Of a stretch of DNA of 64,000 nucleotides, positions 16,590-24,230 are shown one piece after another. Both the position numbers and the translations under genes were made by a program. The notes below the pieces were generated by a model. That model ran no database searches and was not told the DNA's origin. It saw only the letters and a list, made by a program, of their open reading frames with translations. Position 1 is the stretch's first letter. Each line of letters begins with the position of its first letter. The stretch covers positions 2,473,001 to 2,537,000 of the forward strand of contig NZ_CP092282.1 in assembly GCF_024972775.1 (NCBI RefSeq). Direction: 5' to 3'. The stretch is from Dehalobacter sp. DCM (lineage in GTDB: Bacteria; Bacillota; Desulfitobacteriia; Desulfitobacteriales; Syntrophobotulaceae).

Positions 16590-17474
16590 TTAAATCGTCA
16601 AAAGTCCTTTATTTTTCAGTCCTTTCACGATACCTGCTGCGGATTCACTTCTATCCATAGTGTAGAAATGCAATCCGCGAGCGCCTTCTTTAAGGAGTTC
16701 TTCACATTGCCCGATTGCATATTCAATTCCGAAATCAATAAGCGCCTTGGTATCGCCTTCAGGCAACTCCGAGATACCCTTCCTCAATTTTTCCGGTATC
16801 TTTGCACCGCAGTTTCCAGCCAGCATCTCCATCATTTTGACACTGTAAACCGGCATAATTCCTGGCAATATTGGGATGTTAATTCCGATTTTCTGACAAC
16901 GTTCCATAAAGTTGAGGAAATACACATTGTCATAGAAAAATTGAGCTATGATAAAGTCGGCACCTTGATCAACCTTAAGTTTAAGGTATTCGATGTCTTT
17001 TTCAAGACTGGGCGCATCAATATGCCCTTCCGGATATCCAGCAACTCCAATACAAAAGCCATAATTCTGATGAATGAATGCCGCGAGCTCAGAGGCATAT
17101 TTAAAACTGTCCGCCGGCACTTGCGTAACATCTGTGTCTTTGGGAGGATCCCCTCGCAGGGCTAAAATATTCTCTATACCAAGGTCCTGATAATTATTGA
17201 GAACGGAAGTTATCTCATTCCTTTTCAAAGCAAATGCTGCGAGATAGGCAACTACTTCCAATTCTTTTTCTTTCTTCAATTTTTTGACTAATTCGTAAGA
17301 TCCATCTTTGGTCGAGCCACCGGCACCAAAGGTAACAGAGACAAAATCAGGCTTTAATGCTACCAGATCTTCAACTGTTTGGTTAAGTGTTTCAGCCGCT
17401 TTTTCGGTGCGGGCTGGAAAAAACTCGAAAGAGATGGTTGGTTTTCCTGTTTTAAAGATTTCTGACAATTTCAT
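16590..17474 (-). CDS. metF: Methylenetetrahydrofolate reductase
   Basis: A 294-residue MetF TIM-barrel flavoprotein that reduces 5,10-methylene- to 5-methyl-tetrahydrofolate, for methionine synthesis or for the methyl branch of the Wood-Ljungdahl pathway. Diagnostic segments are SFEFFPARTEKA near residue 14 (with the catalytic Glu), VSVTFGAGGS near 46, LALRGDPPKD near 103, and GADFIIAQFFYD near 170. It has no partner MetV gene beside it. AGGAG precedes the ATG. It lies 99 bp downstream of the Mrp-NifX fusion gene on the same strand and may be read through from that operon. With the RACo-like activator it hints at corrinoid/folate C1 metabolism. Confidence 0.95.
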   Translation of the reverse strand: MKLSEIFKTGKPTISFEFFPARTEKAAETLNQTVEDLVALKPDFVSVTFGAGGSTKDGSYELVKKLKKEKELEVVAYLAAFALKRNEITSVLNNYQDLGIENILALRGDPPKDTDVTQVPADSFKYASELAAFIHQNYGFCIGVAGYPEGHIDAPSLEKDIEYLKLKVDQGADFIIAQFFYDNVYFLNFMERCQKIGINIPILPGIMPVYSVKMMEMLAGNCGAKIPEKLRKGISELPEGDTKALIDFGIEYAIGQCEELLKEGARGLHFYTMDRSESAAGIVKGLKNKGLLTI

Positions 17475-17573
17475 GTAGTTTCTCCTCTTATATTCCGTAT
17501 TAGATTAAATCATCACTTCAATAACCTTACCATATGTTGTTGATAGGTTGCAAGTGCTTTGCGACATTCCCCT

Positions 17574-18818
17574 TTAGTGTCTGCCGCATTCGTCATGGTG
17601 CTGGTGATCATGGCAAACAGATCCGGTTGATTTCAGATTGCCCTGCAGATATTGCTCGACAGCAGTTTTTGCTTCACCCGATGCGCCGACAATAACTTCG
17701 ATGCCCTTTTCATTGAAGATGTCAATCGCACCTCCGCCCATACCGCCGGATATAATCACATTCACACCCAAATCGTTCAAAAAGTTCGGGAGAAATCCTG
17801 GCCGGTGTCCGGGGTTGGCTACGGTTTCATTCTTAATAATATTTTGACCTTCTGTGTCGAAGATAATAAACCCTTCACAGTGTCCAAAATGTTCGGTAAC
17901 CATTTTTCCTTCGCTTGCAACGGCAATTTTCATTTTCCTACCTCCATTTTCACTTTTTATATTACCTTTAGCGTTTGGTAGCTCTACTTTACCCTCATTT
18001 TCCAGAACTTCGGCAGCTTCATCAAACAGTTTGGTGCGATACTCTTCAATCAGTCCTTTGTCGCAGGATGCTGCGATATTTGGGTCAATTGGCAGCTTGG
18101 CAAGTACTTTAAGCTGATGCTGCTCTGCAATCTTTTCGATGGCGCTTTCTCCAAATATTTTATATTCCTTATCGCACTCCGGACACTTGAAATAGGACAT
18201 ATTTTCCACTAAACCTAAAATAGGAATGTTCATCGATTCTGCCATTTTTACAGCCTTGGCCACAATCATAGAAACTAAATCCTGCGGCGAAGCGACAACG
18301 ATTATACCATCCATCTTAATGGACTGGTAGACCGTTAACGGTACATCACCTGTACCGGGGGGCATATCAATAAACATATAATCCACATCACCCCAAATGA
18401 CGTCCGACCAAAACTGTTTGACAACACCGCTTAAGATCGGTCCACGCCAGATGACAGGATCTGTTTCATCTTTTAAAAGAAGATTAATCGACATAATTTG
18501 AATTCCTGTTGCGCTTTTTGCGGGGAACATCCCTAATTCGCTGGCATCAGGTCTTTCCTTTATCCCAAAAGCTTTAGGTATAGACGGCCCTGTTATGTCC
18601 GCATCAAGAATCGCGGTTTTATAACCTTTGCGCTTCATCGTTATGGCCAGCATCGACGTTACCAGGGATTTACCTACGCCGCCTTTACCGCTGACGATGC
18701 CGATAACCTTTTTAATGTTGCTAAGTTCATGTGGTTTGGCTGTAAAATCCATCGGCTCTTTTCTGTCGGCACATTCCTCACTGCAACTGCTGCAAGTTTG
18801 ATTACAATCTTCACTCAT
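17574..18818 (-). CDS. Mrp/NBP35-type Fe-S carrier ATPase fused to a NifX-type domain
   Basis: 414 residues in two parts. Residues 1-25 are cysteine-rich (CNQTCSSCSEEC), as in NBP35. Residues 35-275 are the Mrp P-loop ATPase: GKGGVGKS, DADITGPS, MPPGTGD and the cluster-bridging FKCPEC pair near residue 220. Residues 293-414 are a NifX/NifB-type domain (MKIAVASEG, EHFGHCEGF, ISGGMGGGAID) ending in a His/Cys-rich tail (CHDHQHHDECGRH). Mrp proteins carry and deliver Fe-S clusters; the fused domain suggests delivery of, or storage in, a special metal cofactor. It is last in a run of four same-strand genes that starts near 20975. Such fusions are known in anaerobes, but their client is not established. 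Confidence 0.9.
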   Translation of the reverse strand: MSEDCNQTCSSCSEECADRKEPMDFTAKPHELSNIKKVIGIVSGKGGVGKSLVTSMLAITMKRKGYKTAILDADITGPSIPKAFGIKERPDASELGMFPAKSATGIQIMSINLLLKDETDPVIWRGPILSGVVKQFWSDVIWGDVDYMFIDMPPGTGDVPLTVYQSIKMDGIIVVASPQDLVSMIVAKAVKMAESMNIPILGLVENMSYFKCPECDKEYKIFGESAIEKIAEQHQLKVLAKLPIDPNIAASCDKGLIEEYRTKLFDEAAEVLENEGKVELPNAKGNIKSENGGRKMKIAVASEGKMVTEHFGHCEGFIIFDTEGQNIIKNETVANPGHRPGFLPNFLNDLGVNVIISGGMGGGAIDIFNEKGIEVIVGASGEAKTAVEQYLQGNLKSTGSVCHDHQHHDECGRH

Positions 18819-18893
18819 TTTGTTCTTTCTCCTTATGTTTAATCTGTTTATTACGGTTGACCATCAGCATAATTTTTTTTATTGAAAGTTTAT

Positions 18894-19772
18894 TCATTGT
18901 TCATTATGTGTATTGCTCATCACGAATAACGTCTTATAGAAAATTTTGGTTACAGCCCGCCCTGCAGTACAATCGGTATCAACAATACTCAATCCCGTAT
19001 TTACAGCTTTTATCGCTGCCTTGTCAAATGGAATGTTACCCAAAAAAGGCAGTTTTCTTTCCTGACAAAATACTTCTATATTCTTAGCAAGCTCTTTATT
19101 GGTATCATACTTATTGACACAAACGCCTATTTTGACTTTAAATCTTTCCGCTGTTTTTATTATTCGCCCCATGTCACTAATCCCTGATACCGATGGTTCA
19201 GTTACAATTAACACCATATCCACCCCGGCTAGCGAAGCGATTACGGGGCAACCAATTCCAGGCGAACCGTCGATAACGGCCAGTTCAGCGTCGGCTGCTT
19301 CCAGCTTCAACTGCTTTTTTACTTCAGTCACCAGCTTGCCGGATGTTCCGCTGCCCATCTTGAGCTTCGCCGTGGAAAAGACAGCGTCATTTTTATAAAG
19401 CACCAGTTCTCCGGCTACGCCCGGGTGTAAAAATATCGCTCCTGTAGGGCAAATCGCTTCACATAACCCACAGCCTTCACACGCAAACGGATCAACGGAA
19501 TATTTTCCGTAACGCTCGTTAACAGCTTCAAAACGGCAGTGTAATCGGCAAAGGCCGCAATCCGTGCAGTCATCTGGTTCAATGACCGCTTTATCCATGC
19601 CATAAAAATCGGTTGTCCGAGTCGGTGCCGTGTGCTTCCCGATAAGGTGAAGATTAGGGGCATCCACGTCACAATCAGCATAGGCTTTGGCTTGGGTCAG
19701 TTTAATAAAGGCGCCGGCAATCGTTGTTTTTCCGGTTCCCCCTTTGCCGCTAAGTATGAGAAGCTGTTTCAT
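18894..19772 (-). CDS. MinD-like ATPase with inserted 2[4Fe-4S] ferredoxin domain (A)
   Basis: 292 residues: P-loop SGKGGTGKTT at residue 8, the switch DCDVDAPN near 34, then a ferredoxin insert at residues 66-115 (CTDCGLCRLHC; CEGCGLCEAICP), followed by the rest of the MinD fold (VIDGSPGIGCPV near 160, VTEPS near 185). This type is known as a MinD-superfamily P-loop ATPase with ferredoxin domain and is thought to couple ATP hydrolysis to Fe-S or electron transfer. It overlaps the upstream paralogue by 23 bp, with its AAGGAGG site inside that gene, so the two are translationally coupled and probably form a heterodimer. Confidence 0.9.
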   Translation of the reverse strand: MKQLLILSGKGGTGKTTIAGAFIKLTQAKAYADCDVDAPNLHLIGKHTAPTRTTDFYGMDKAVIEPDDCTDCGLCRLHCRFEAVNERYGKYSVDPFACEGCGLCEAICPTGAIFLHPGVAGELVLYKNDAVFSTAKLKMGSGTSGKLVTEVKKQLKLEAADAELAVIDGSPGIGCPVIASLAGVDMVLIVTEPSVSGISDMGRIIKTAERFKVKIGVCVNKYDTNKELAKNIEVFCQERKLPFLGNIPFDKAAIKAVNTGLSIVDTDCTAGRAVTKIFYKTLFVMSNTHNEQ

Positions 19773-20607
19773 CGCAAGCCTCCTTTCTTACGGTACACCA
19801 AAGATCCTGGAACAAACTCTTATATTTGGAATCCGCTCTTACAGCGATTTGCCCATTCGAATTAAGGGTACCTAATTCCATATCAAATGGAATTTTCTCC
19901 AAAATATTAATTTGATTTTTTTGGCAGAACACTTCGGCAGGGTTATCCTCTTCCAGATATTTATTGAGGACAACACCAAACGGTTTCTGAAAGAGTTTGA
20001 CCAATTCGTAAACCATATTTAAGTTATGAACGCCAAAAATAGTCGGTTCTGCCACTAAAATACAATAGTCAGCCTCTTTGATGCTTTCCATGACAGTACA
20101 AGCACTTCCCGGTGGACAGTCGATTATCATATCTTCTTTTTCCAAGCGGCTGTTGTGTAATAGCTTTTTAATAACAGGCACCCCGGATGCTTCACCAACA
20201 TTGAGCATTCCGGTTACAACCCGGACATTTCCGGATAGGCCTCTTTCAATCCTGCCTATTTCTTTCTCTTTTTCAGCAATTGCTTTTTGCGGGCAAAGAA
20301 GCTGACACCCCCCGCATGAATGACAAACTTCGTCGAACACAATCACCTTATTCACAGCATAGGCTAAAGCGTTAAATTTACAGAAATTCACGCAAGTGCG
20401 ACAACCTTTGCACAATGCTGAGTCAACCTGCGGAATTTTAACAGCGATCCGTTCAGAGACTACGTTCTGCGGTTTATAAAACAAATGTCCATTAGGTTCT
20501 TCCACATCACAATCGATATAAACGGATGCCGGTGCCGTTGCAGCCAGGTTGACAGAAATAAACGTCTTGCCCGTCCCTCCCTTGCCACTCAGAACAGCAA
20601 TTCTCAT
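19750..20607 (-). CDS. MinD-like ATPase with inserted 2[4Fe-4S] ferredoxin domain (B)
   Basis: 285 residues, the same architecture as its downstream partner: SGKGGTGKTF near residue 7, DCDVEEPN near 33, ferredoxin cysteines CKGCRTCVNFC and CHSCGGCQLLCP near 68-105, then IDCPPGSAC near 165 and VAEPT near 190. The switch motif has DVEEPN where partner A has DVDAPN, a consistent difference between the two members of such pairs. It starts with an ATGA overlap on the NifX-type gene upstream. The pair acts in the cytoplasm; the role in cofactor insertion is inference from the NifX and Mrp neighbours. Confidence 0.9.
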   Translation of the reverse strand: MRIAVLSGKGGTGKTFISVNLAATAPASVYIDCDVEEPNGHLFYKPQNVVSERIAVKIPQVDSALCKGCRTCVNFCKFNALAYAVNKVIVFDEVCHSCGGCQLLCPQKAIAEKEKEIGRIERGLSGNVRVVTGMLNVGEASGVPVIKKLLHNSRLEKEDMIIDCPPGSACTVMESIKEADYCILVAEPTIFGVHNLNMVYELVKLFQKPFGVVLNKYLEEDNPAEVFCQKNQINILEKIPFDMELGTLNSNGQIAVRADSKYKSLFQDLWCTVRKEACDETASHT

Positions 20608-20975
20608 GAATTTCCTCCACGTTGGTGAAATCCTGCGTGAATCTCGTCAAGAAGGGTTAATCTTCCTTCTTTTAATGCTTGAAGATTGTCCTGGATAGAG
20701 TTATTAATTGTTCTATACATGATAATCCCCGCTGCTTTGATTACTTCTGCCGCATTTTCGCCGCAACGCGGGGTAATAATTGCCTCAGCCCCACTGTCTA
20801 CAATGCTTTGCGCTGCTTTAATGCCTGCTCCACCCTGGCTGGCAGCGGCACTATTATTTATAAAGCTTTTTTCTTCTGTTTCGGTTTCATAAATAAGAAA
20901 GTAGGGTGCCCGTCCGAAAGAAATACAAACGGTTGTATCCATCGAATTGTTGTCTACCGGTATAACGATCTTCAT
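20604..20975 (-). CDS. NifX/NifB-type (Nitro_FeMo-Co) domain protein
   Basis: 123 residues when started at the ATG at 20975 (GGAGG 7 bases upstream); a longer frame from 21155 would run through the control region and is rejected. Family features: MKIVIPVDN start, CISFGRAPYF near residue 18, and ITPRCGENAAEVI near 70 where most relatives have GGMG, so the loop is divergent and carries a cysteine. It lacks the HFGHC motif of the other two NifX-type domains in this window (CISFGRAP in its place), suggesting a different ligand. First gene of the four-gene run to 17574. Confidence 0.85.
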   Translation of the reverse strand: MKIVIPVDNNSMDTTVCISFGRAPYFLIYETETEEKSFINNSAAASQGGAGIKAAQSIVDSGAEAIITPRCGENAAEVIKAAGIIMYRTINNSIQDNLQALKEGRLTLLDEIHAGFHQRGGNS

Positions 20976-21066
20976 AGTGAATCCTCCTTGTTTTAAAATT
21001 TCAATTATCTTTCTCACATAATTACAACTTTTGCCGACAGTATCTGAAAAACATGCATAGATTCGC

Positions 21067-21444
21067 TTAGTTTTCTTTGTTGTCGGTTTCCGAAGATCCC
21101 CCCCAACGATGTCGGCGACATCCTTCGCAGCGGCAGGCTTTTTCCAAGCTTTCACAGAGTTCGTAATCTCCTCCTTCTATTCTCAAGACTTTTCCGTTGA
21201 CCAATGATTCCGCTATCTTTTTCCGCGCATCGTTATAAATACGCTGCACAGTCGTACGGGCAATAACCATTTGTTCCGCACACTGTTCCTGTGTAAAACC
21301 CTGTAAGTCAATGAGCCGTATGGTTTCATACTCATCAACCTGCAACAAGACCAAACCTGTCTGATCAATGACAGCATTAAGCGGGCCAAAAAGGTTACTT
21401 TCCGGCAAGCAGCATACTCTTCTCCATTTTCTTGGTCTTGACAT
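21067..21444 (-). CDS. DUF134 family DNA-binding regulator (paralogue)
   Basis: 125 residues, closely similar to the DUF134 protein at 15826 along its whole length: [14 protein letters not shown] start, [13 protein letters not shown], the helix-turn-helix [19 protein letters not shown], and a C-terminal cysteine set ([13 protein letters not shown]). It lies 92 bp upstream of the NifX/MinD/Mrp run and is the likely local regulator. Its own promoter carries several TTGACATATGTCAA-type palindromes, which implies autoregulation. AAAGGAGT precedes the ATG. Confidence 0.88.
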   Translation of the reverse strand: MSRPRKWRRVCCLPESNLFGPLNAVIDQTGLVLLQVDEYETIRLIDLQGFTQEQCAEQMVIARTTVQRIYNDARKKIAESLVNGKVLRIEGGDYELCESLEKACRCEGCRRHRWGGSSETDNKEN

Positions 21445-21469
21445 ATTTACTCCTTTGGCTATTGGGTTA

Positions 21470-21587
21470 TTGACATATGCCCTTTATTGTTTTATTATAC
21501 TTTATTTTGGATATATGTCAATAACTAATCCTTAAATATTTAATTGACATATATCAAAAACTCTGAATCATATTGAATATATGTCAA
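21470..21587 (-). promoter_or_regulatory. Promoter and four palindromic operator-like sites before DUF134 gene
   Basis: On the reverse strand a -35 TTGACA (21521-21516) and -10 TATAAT (21499-21494) are spaced by 16 bp. Palindromic sites related to TTGACATATGTCAA lie at about 21470-21483 (between promoter and start), 21509-21522 (over the -35), 21544-21557 (TTGACATATATCAA) and 21573-21587. The repeat number and position suggest cooperative repression or activation, by the DUF134 protein itself in the simplest model. Confidence 0.65.
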
Positions 21588-21620
21588 TAACTCCAAAGTA
21601 TAAAATCATCCATGAATAAA

Positions 21621-21652
21621 CAAACCTTCCAGCGCTTTTCGCCGGAAGGTTT
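21621..21652 (-). terminator. Terminator of the cytochrome b operon
   Basis: Stem CAAACCTTCC/GGAAGGTTTG with an inner GCG/CGC stem and CTTTT loop. On the reverse strand it continues TTTATTC. It separates the cytochrome b transcript from the DUF134 promoter. Confidence 0.7.
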
Positions 21653-21654
21653 GT

Positions 21655-21774
21655 TAAGTATATGAGAAAATATAAGTGACTTTCTGTTCCAGAAAGTTTG
21701 ATTTACGTTCAGAATTACATGAGTGTGCAGCTATGGCTGCTGACTTCGTCAAAGGACTTGGCGCCAGCCAAGTT
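21655..21774 (+). repeat. Dispersed 120-bp intergenic repeat, copy A
   Basis: This segment matches the reverse complement of 33996-34116 with only scattered differences, including CAGCTATGGCTGC and the GGCGCCAGCCAAGTT end. It starts with the core also found at 33957, 37551 and 55571 (form TTTCTGATATACT). It lies directly after the 3' end of the cytochrome b gene. Confidence 0.8.
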
Positions 21775-21804
21775 ATACTTATGTACGCCCAGCATGGGCG
21801 TTAT

Positions 21805-22515
21805 CTAAGGCATGTCATTTTCGTCCGGTGATATTTCTCCCTTGCTCAGAAGTTTCTTGTACCATATACTGTGGCGATGCTTGACATACTCTCGATTAAT
21901 ATACCCGGTGAATATTCCTGGCAGGAGCGCGCGATTTTCCTTAATCACAAACGCGGCCAGGTGACCAATAATCCCTAAAATAAGCATCACCGTACCAATA
22001 TTATGCAAAGCAGTATTCCAATACAGGAAGGAATATGGCAAATCAACCCCAGGGAGATTCTTAATTATCTTAATGATTCCGGTGATGATCAAAAGAAGAA
22101 CGGAAGAACCGATGAAAAGATACGCAACCCGCTGTTCAGCCAGATACTTATCCGAGGCAGGTTCTTTGCCTTTTGTAAACATAGCTTTGATGATAAGATA
22201 GGATTCCTTTAAGTCCCCACGGCGAGGGAAAATATCAAACTCGTTTAGAGCGATTGCGCGCACGATATGAAAAGTGACGACAAAGATTAACCCGATTGCG
22301 CCCAAGTAATGCAGGTCAACTGTTATAAAATAATTCCCCAGCCATTCGGCACCGGGAAGCTTGGTTACATTATACCGTGTATAGAGCGGCATCTGTCCAA
22401 AACCGGTAACAATCAGCAATAAGATGGATAGTGCTGTTATCCAATGAACGAATCGGTTCGCAATATTTTGCCTGAGTATTTTTCCATGCTTTTGCTTATT
22501 CTTCGTTTTGTTCAT
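21805..22515 (-). CDS. Membrane cytochrome b subunit (FdnI/HydC-like)
   Basis: 236 residues from the ATG at 22515, which has GGAGG upstream; a longer start at 22545 has none. Four hydrophobic segments are visible near residues 24-42, 70-90, 130-150 and 165-190. Histidines that can hold two b hemes lie in FVHWITAL (helix 1), DLHYLGAIG and VTFHIVRA (helix 2), and ALHNIGTV and GHLAAFV (helix 4). Such subunits exchange electrons between a periplasmic Fe-S protein and menaquinone. The gene overlaps the Tat-exported Fe-S protein gene by 20 bp, so the two form a module. Confidence 0.85.
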   Translation of the reverse strand: MNKTKNKQKHGKILRQNIANRFVHWITALSILLLIVTGFGQMPLYTRYNVTKLPGAEWLGNYFITVDLHYLGAIGLIFVVTFHIVRAIALNEFDIFPRRGDLKESYLIIKAMFTKGKEPASDKYLAEQRVAYLFIGSSVLLLIITGIIKIIKNLPGVDLPYSFLYWNTALHNIGTVMLILGIIGHLAAFVIKENRALLPGIFTGYINREYVKHRHSIWYKKLLSKGEISPDENDMP

Positions 22516-23569
22516 CACCAGTCTTACCTCCTTGCTCAGTACCATTTGTTGGCGTTGATTTTGTTTTACCTTTCATCGTGCGGTAAGCGGTTATGCCGGC
22601 AACTGCAGCACCGGCAAATGGAGCCATTATCGCACTCATAAACATTCCTTTTTCAGTCGAAAGATAATTTTCCACATTGATTGGCATGCCTGGTCGGCCG
22701 GGTGCAATGTCTTTCTTTTTGGTTTTATCGGCCTTAATCGCTTGATCGATTTTCTCGAATGGAACTGCTGAAACATAAAGAGTTGCCGTGCCTCCGTTTT
22801 CTTTGTCTCCATATACATAGCCGCCCAGCTTATCGGCTAAATCATACGCTTGTTTCCGTATCGTTTCTCTGGGTCCGATCGAGAGCGCGCCTCTCGGGCA
22901 AGCACTGACACAAGCCGGTTTTTGACCCTTGGCAAGCAGATCAACACACATGTCGCACTTATACATAACCCCACCGCCTGCTAGATCGGGTACAAAGTCA
23001 AGATAGATACCGACTCCGGCTTGGCGCTGCGGTATACCCCACGGACATACATCACGGCATTTTGCTCCGCCAAAGCAGGCTCCGTCATCAATGGAAACCG
23101 CTCCGGTCTTATCCTTTTCAATCGCACTGAACGGGCATAGCTTCAAACACGTTGGATTATCACAGTGCATACAGCGTCGAGGTACAGAAACTGCATGTTC
23201 TACACCATTATGCTCGACGTTAACATGCTCAACAAACGTCCAGTTATATGGCGTTAAGCGTGTTTTTAAATCCCGTTTATTAGACCAATCTTCAACTTTT
23301 TTCTGCGGCCAATAGTTCTTCAGCGGCTTCTGCGGCTCAGGAAACCGAGATTGATTATGCTGACCACAGGCACTGACACAAAGCGGCGTATCCAGACCTT
23401 TACACCCGTCACATTGTGATAAGTCAATCAAAGTTACCAGTTTCTCCTGTTTTATTTCTGCAGCAGAAACAGTTTTACTTAGGCCGGTTGCTGCAAAAGC
23501 ACTTAATAAGCCTGCTGCTGTAGAACGCTTTAAAAAGGTTCTGCGCGATATATGATCACTCATCTCCAT
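22496..23569 (-). CDS. Tat-exported Fe-S electron-transfer protein (HybA/FdnH-like)
   Basis: 357 residues. The N-terminus has a twin-arginine signal (SRRTFLKRS, then a hydrophobic stretch to about residue 36), so it should be exported folded. Four ferredoxin-like cysteine groups follow, e.g. CDGCKG near 54, CMHCDNPTCLKLCP near 132, CFGGAKCRDVCP near 167 and CDMCVD/CVSACPRG near 205-225. A single hydrophobic helix near residues 310-330 would anchor the C-terminus. It pairs with the cytochrome b gene downstream. A terminator separates it from the molybdoenzyme operon upstream, so its catalytic partner may be encoded elsewhere, or the two units may act together. Confidence 0.85.
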   Translation of the reverse strand: MEMSDHISRRTFLKRSTAAGLLSAFAATGLSKTVSAAEIKQEKLVTLIDLSQCDGCKGLDTPLCVSACGQHNQSRFPEPQKPLKNYWPQKKVEDWSNKRDLKTRLTPYNWTFVEHVNVEHNGVEHAVSVPRRCMHCDNPTCLKLCPFSAIEKDKTGAVSIDDGACFGGAKCRDVCPWGIPQRQAGVGIYLDFVPDLAGGGVMYKCDMCVDLLAKGQKPACVSACPRGALSIGPRETIRKQAYDLADKLGGYVYGDKENGGTATLYVSAVPFEKIDQAIKADKTKKKDIAPGRPGMPINVENYLSTEKGMFMSAIMAPFAGAAVAGITAYRTMKGKTKSTPTNGTEQGGKTGDEQNEE

Positions 23570-23680
23570 TATACCCCCTACCCGTATATAGTATATAAAT
23601 CTATTTTACTTAAAATTGATTTTTTTACAAGGGGGTAAAAATTATTTTTGTATATCTTGGTGGTAAAAGAGTAAAAAAAA

Positions 23681-23696
23681 ACCAGCGTCAGCTGGT
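23681..23696 (-). terminator. Terminator of the molybdoenzyme operon
   Basis: Stem ACCAGC/GCTGGT with a four-base loop, followed on the reverse strand by eight T. It lies 34 bp past the stop of the small Fe-S gene and separates it from the Tat Fe-S/cytochrome b unit. Confidence 0.85.
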
Positions 23697-23730
23697 ATAT
23701 GTCGAAAGATTTTTGTGTGATGGTACGGAA

Positions 23731-24168
23731 TTATTCCAGGCGTAACGCTTTGGTTGGACACGTAGCAACACATGGAGGTAATTGTAAGCCGTGATCCGCC
23801 TCTGAAAAGCAGAGATCGCATTTCTGCATCCTGCCGTCGGACCCGAATTGAGGGACAGAATAAGGACAGGCGTCCAGGCAGACGCGACAGCCCGAACACT
23901 TTTCCCAGTCAACTAAAACCACCCCTGTTGTCGCCTCTTTATAAATTGCCTCTGTTGGACAATCACGGATACAGGCAGGATCATCACAATGCCTGCAAGC
24001 AACTGAAACAGAAATGCTCTTGATTTCAGGATAATTTCCCTGCCAAATGGATTCGATTCTTCGCCATTTTACATTATGTTCGCGATTTCTCCAGCTTTGA
24101 CACGCCACTTCACAGCCATGGCATTCAATACAATCTTCCGAAATAAATTTAATCCGTCGCGCAGACAT
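23731..24168 (-). CDS. 4[4Fe-4S]-type Fe-S subunit (DmsB/HycB-like, short)
   Basis: 145 residues with the four cysteine groups of the DmsB/NrfC family: CIECHGCEVAC near residue 13, CRHCDDPACIRDCP near 58, CSGCRVCLDACP near 90 and CDLCF/CVATCP near 113-137. No signal peptide. It lies 62 bp downstream of the molybdopterin oxidoreductase gene on the same strand, so it should be that enzyme's electron-transfer partner in the cytoplasm. It is shorter than usual DmsB proteins (about 200 residues) and lacks their C-terminal extension. Confidence 0.88.
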   Translation of the reverse strand: MSARRIKFISEDCIECHGCEVACQSWRNREHNVKWRRIESIWQGNYPEIKSISVSVACRHCDDPACIRDCPTEAIYKEATTGVVLVDWEKCSGCRVCLDACPYSVPQFGSDGRMQKCDLCFSEADHGLQLPPCVATCPTKALRLE

Positions 24169-24230
24169 ATGATCCCTCTCTCCCCATACACGTTATTATC
24201 AGGATAGACCCTTCCGAAACGGAAAATCCC

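Noticed and set aside
16557-17165. 202-codon forward frame antisense to metF
   Set aside because: It lies inside metF on the other strand, has no ribosome binding site, and its protein resembles nothing; metF is certain.
17475-17573. SAM or other riboswitch before metF
   Set aside because: The gap to the upstream gene is only 99 bp and shows no S-box-like or other recognisable aptamer motifs.
20976-21155. Longer N-terminus for the NifX-type protein
   Set aside because: The ATG at 20975 has a GGAGG site, and the extra 60 residues overlap the upstream DUF134 stop and are not family-like.
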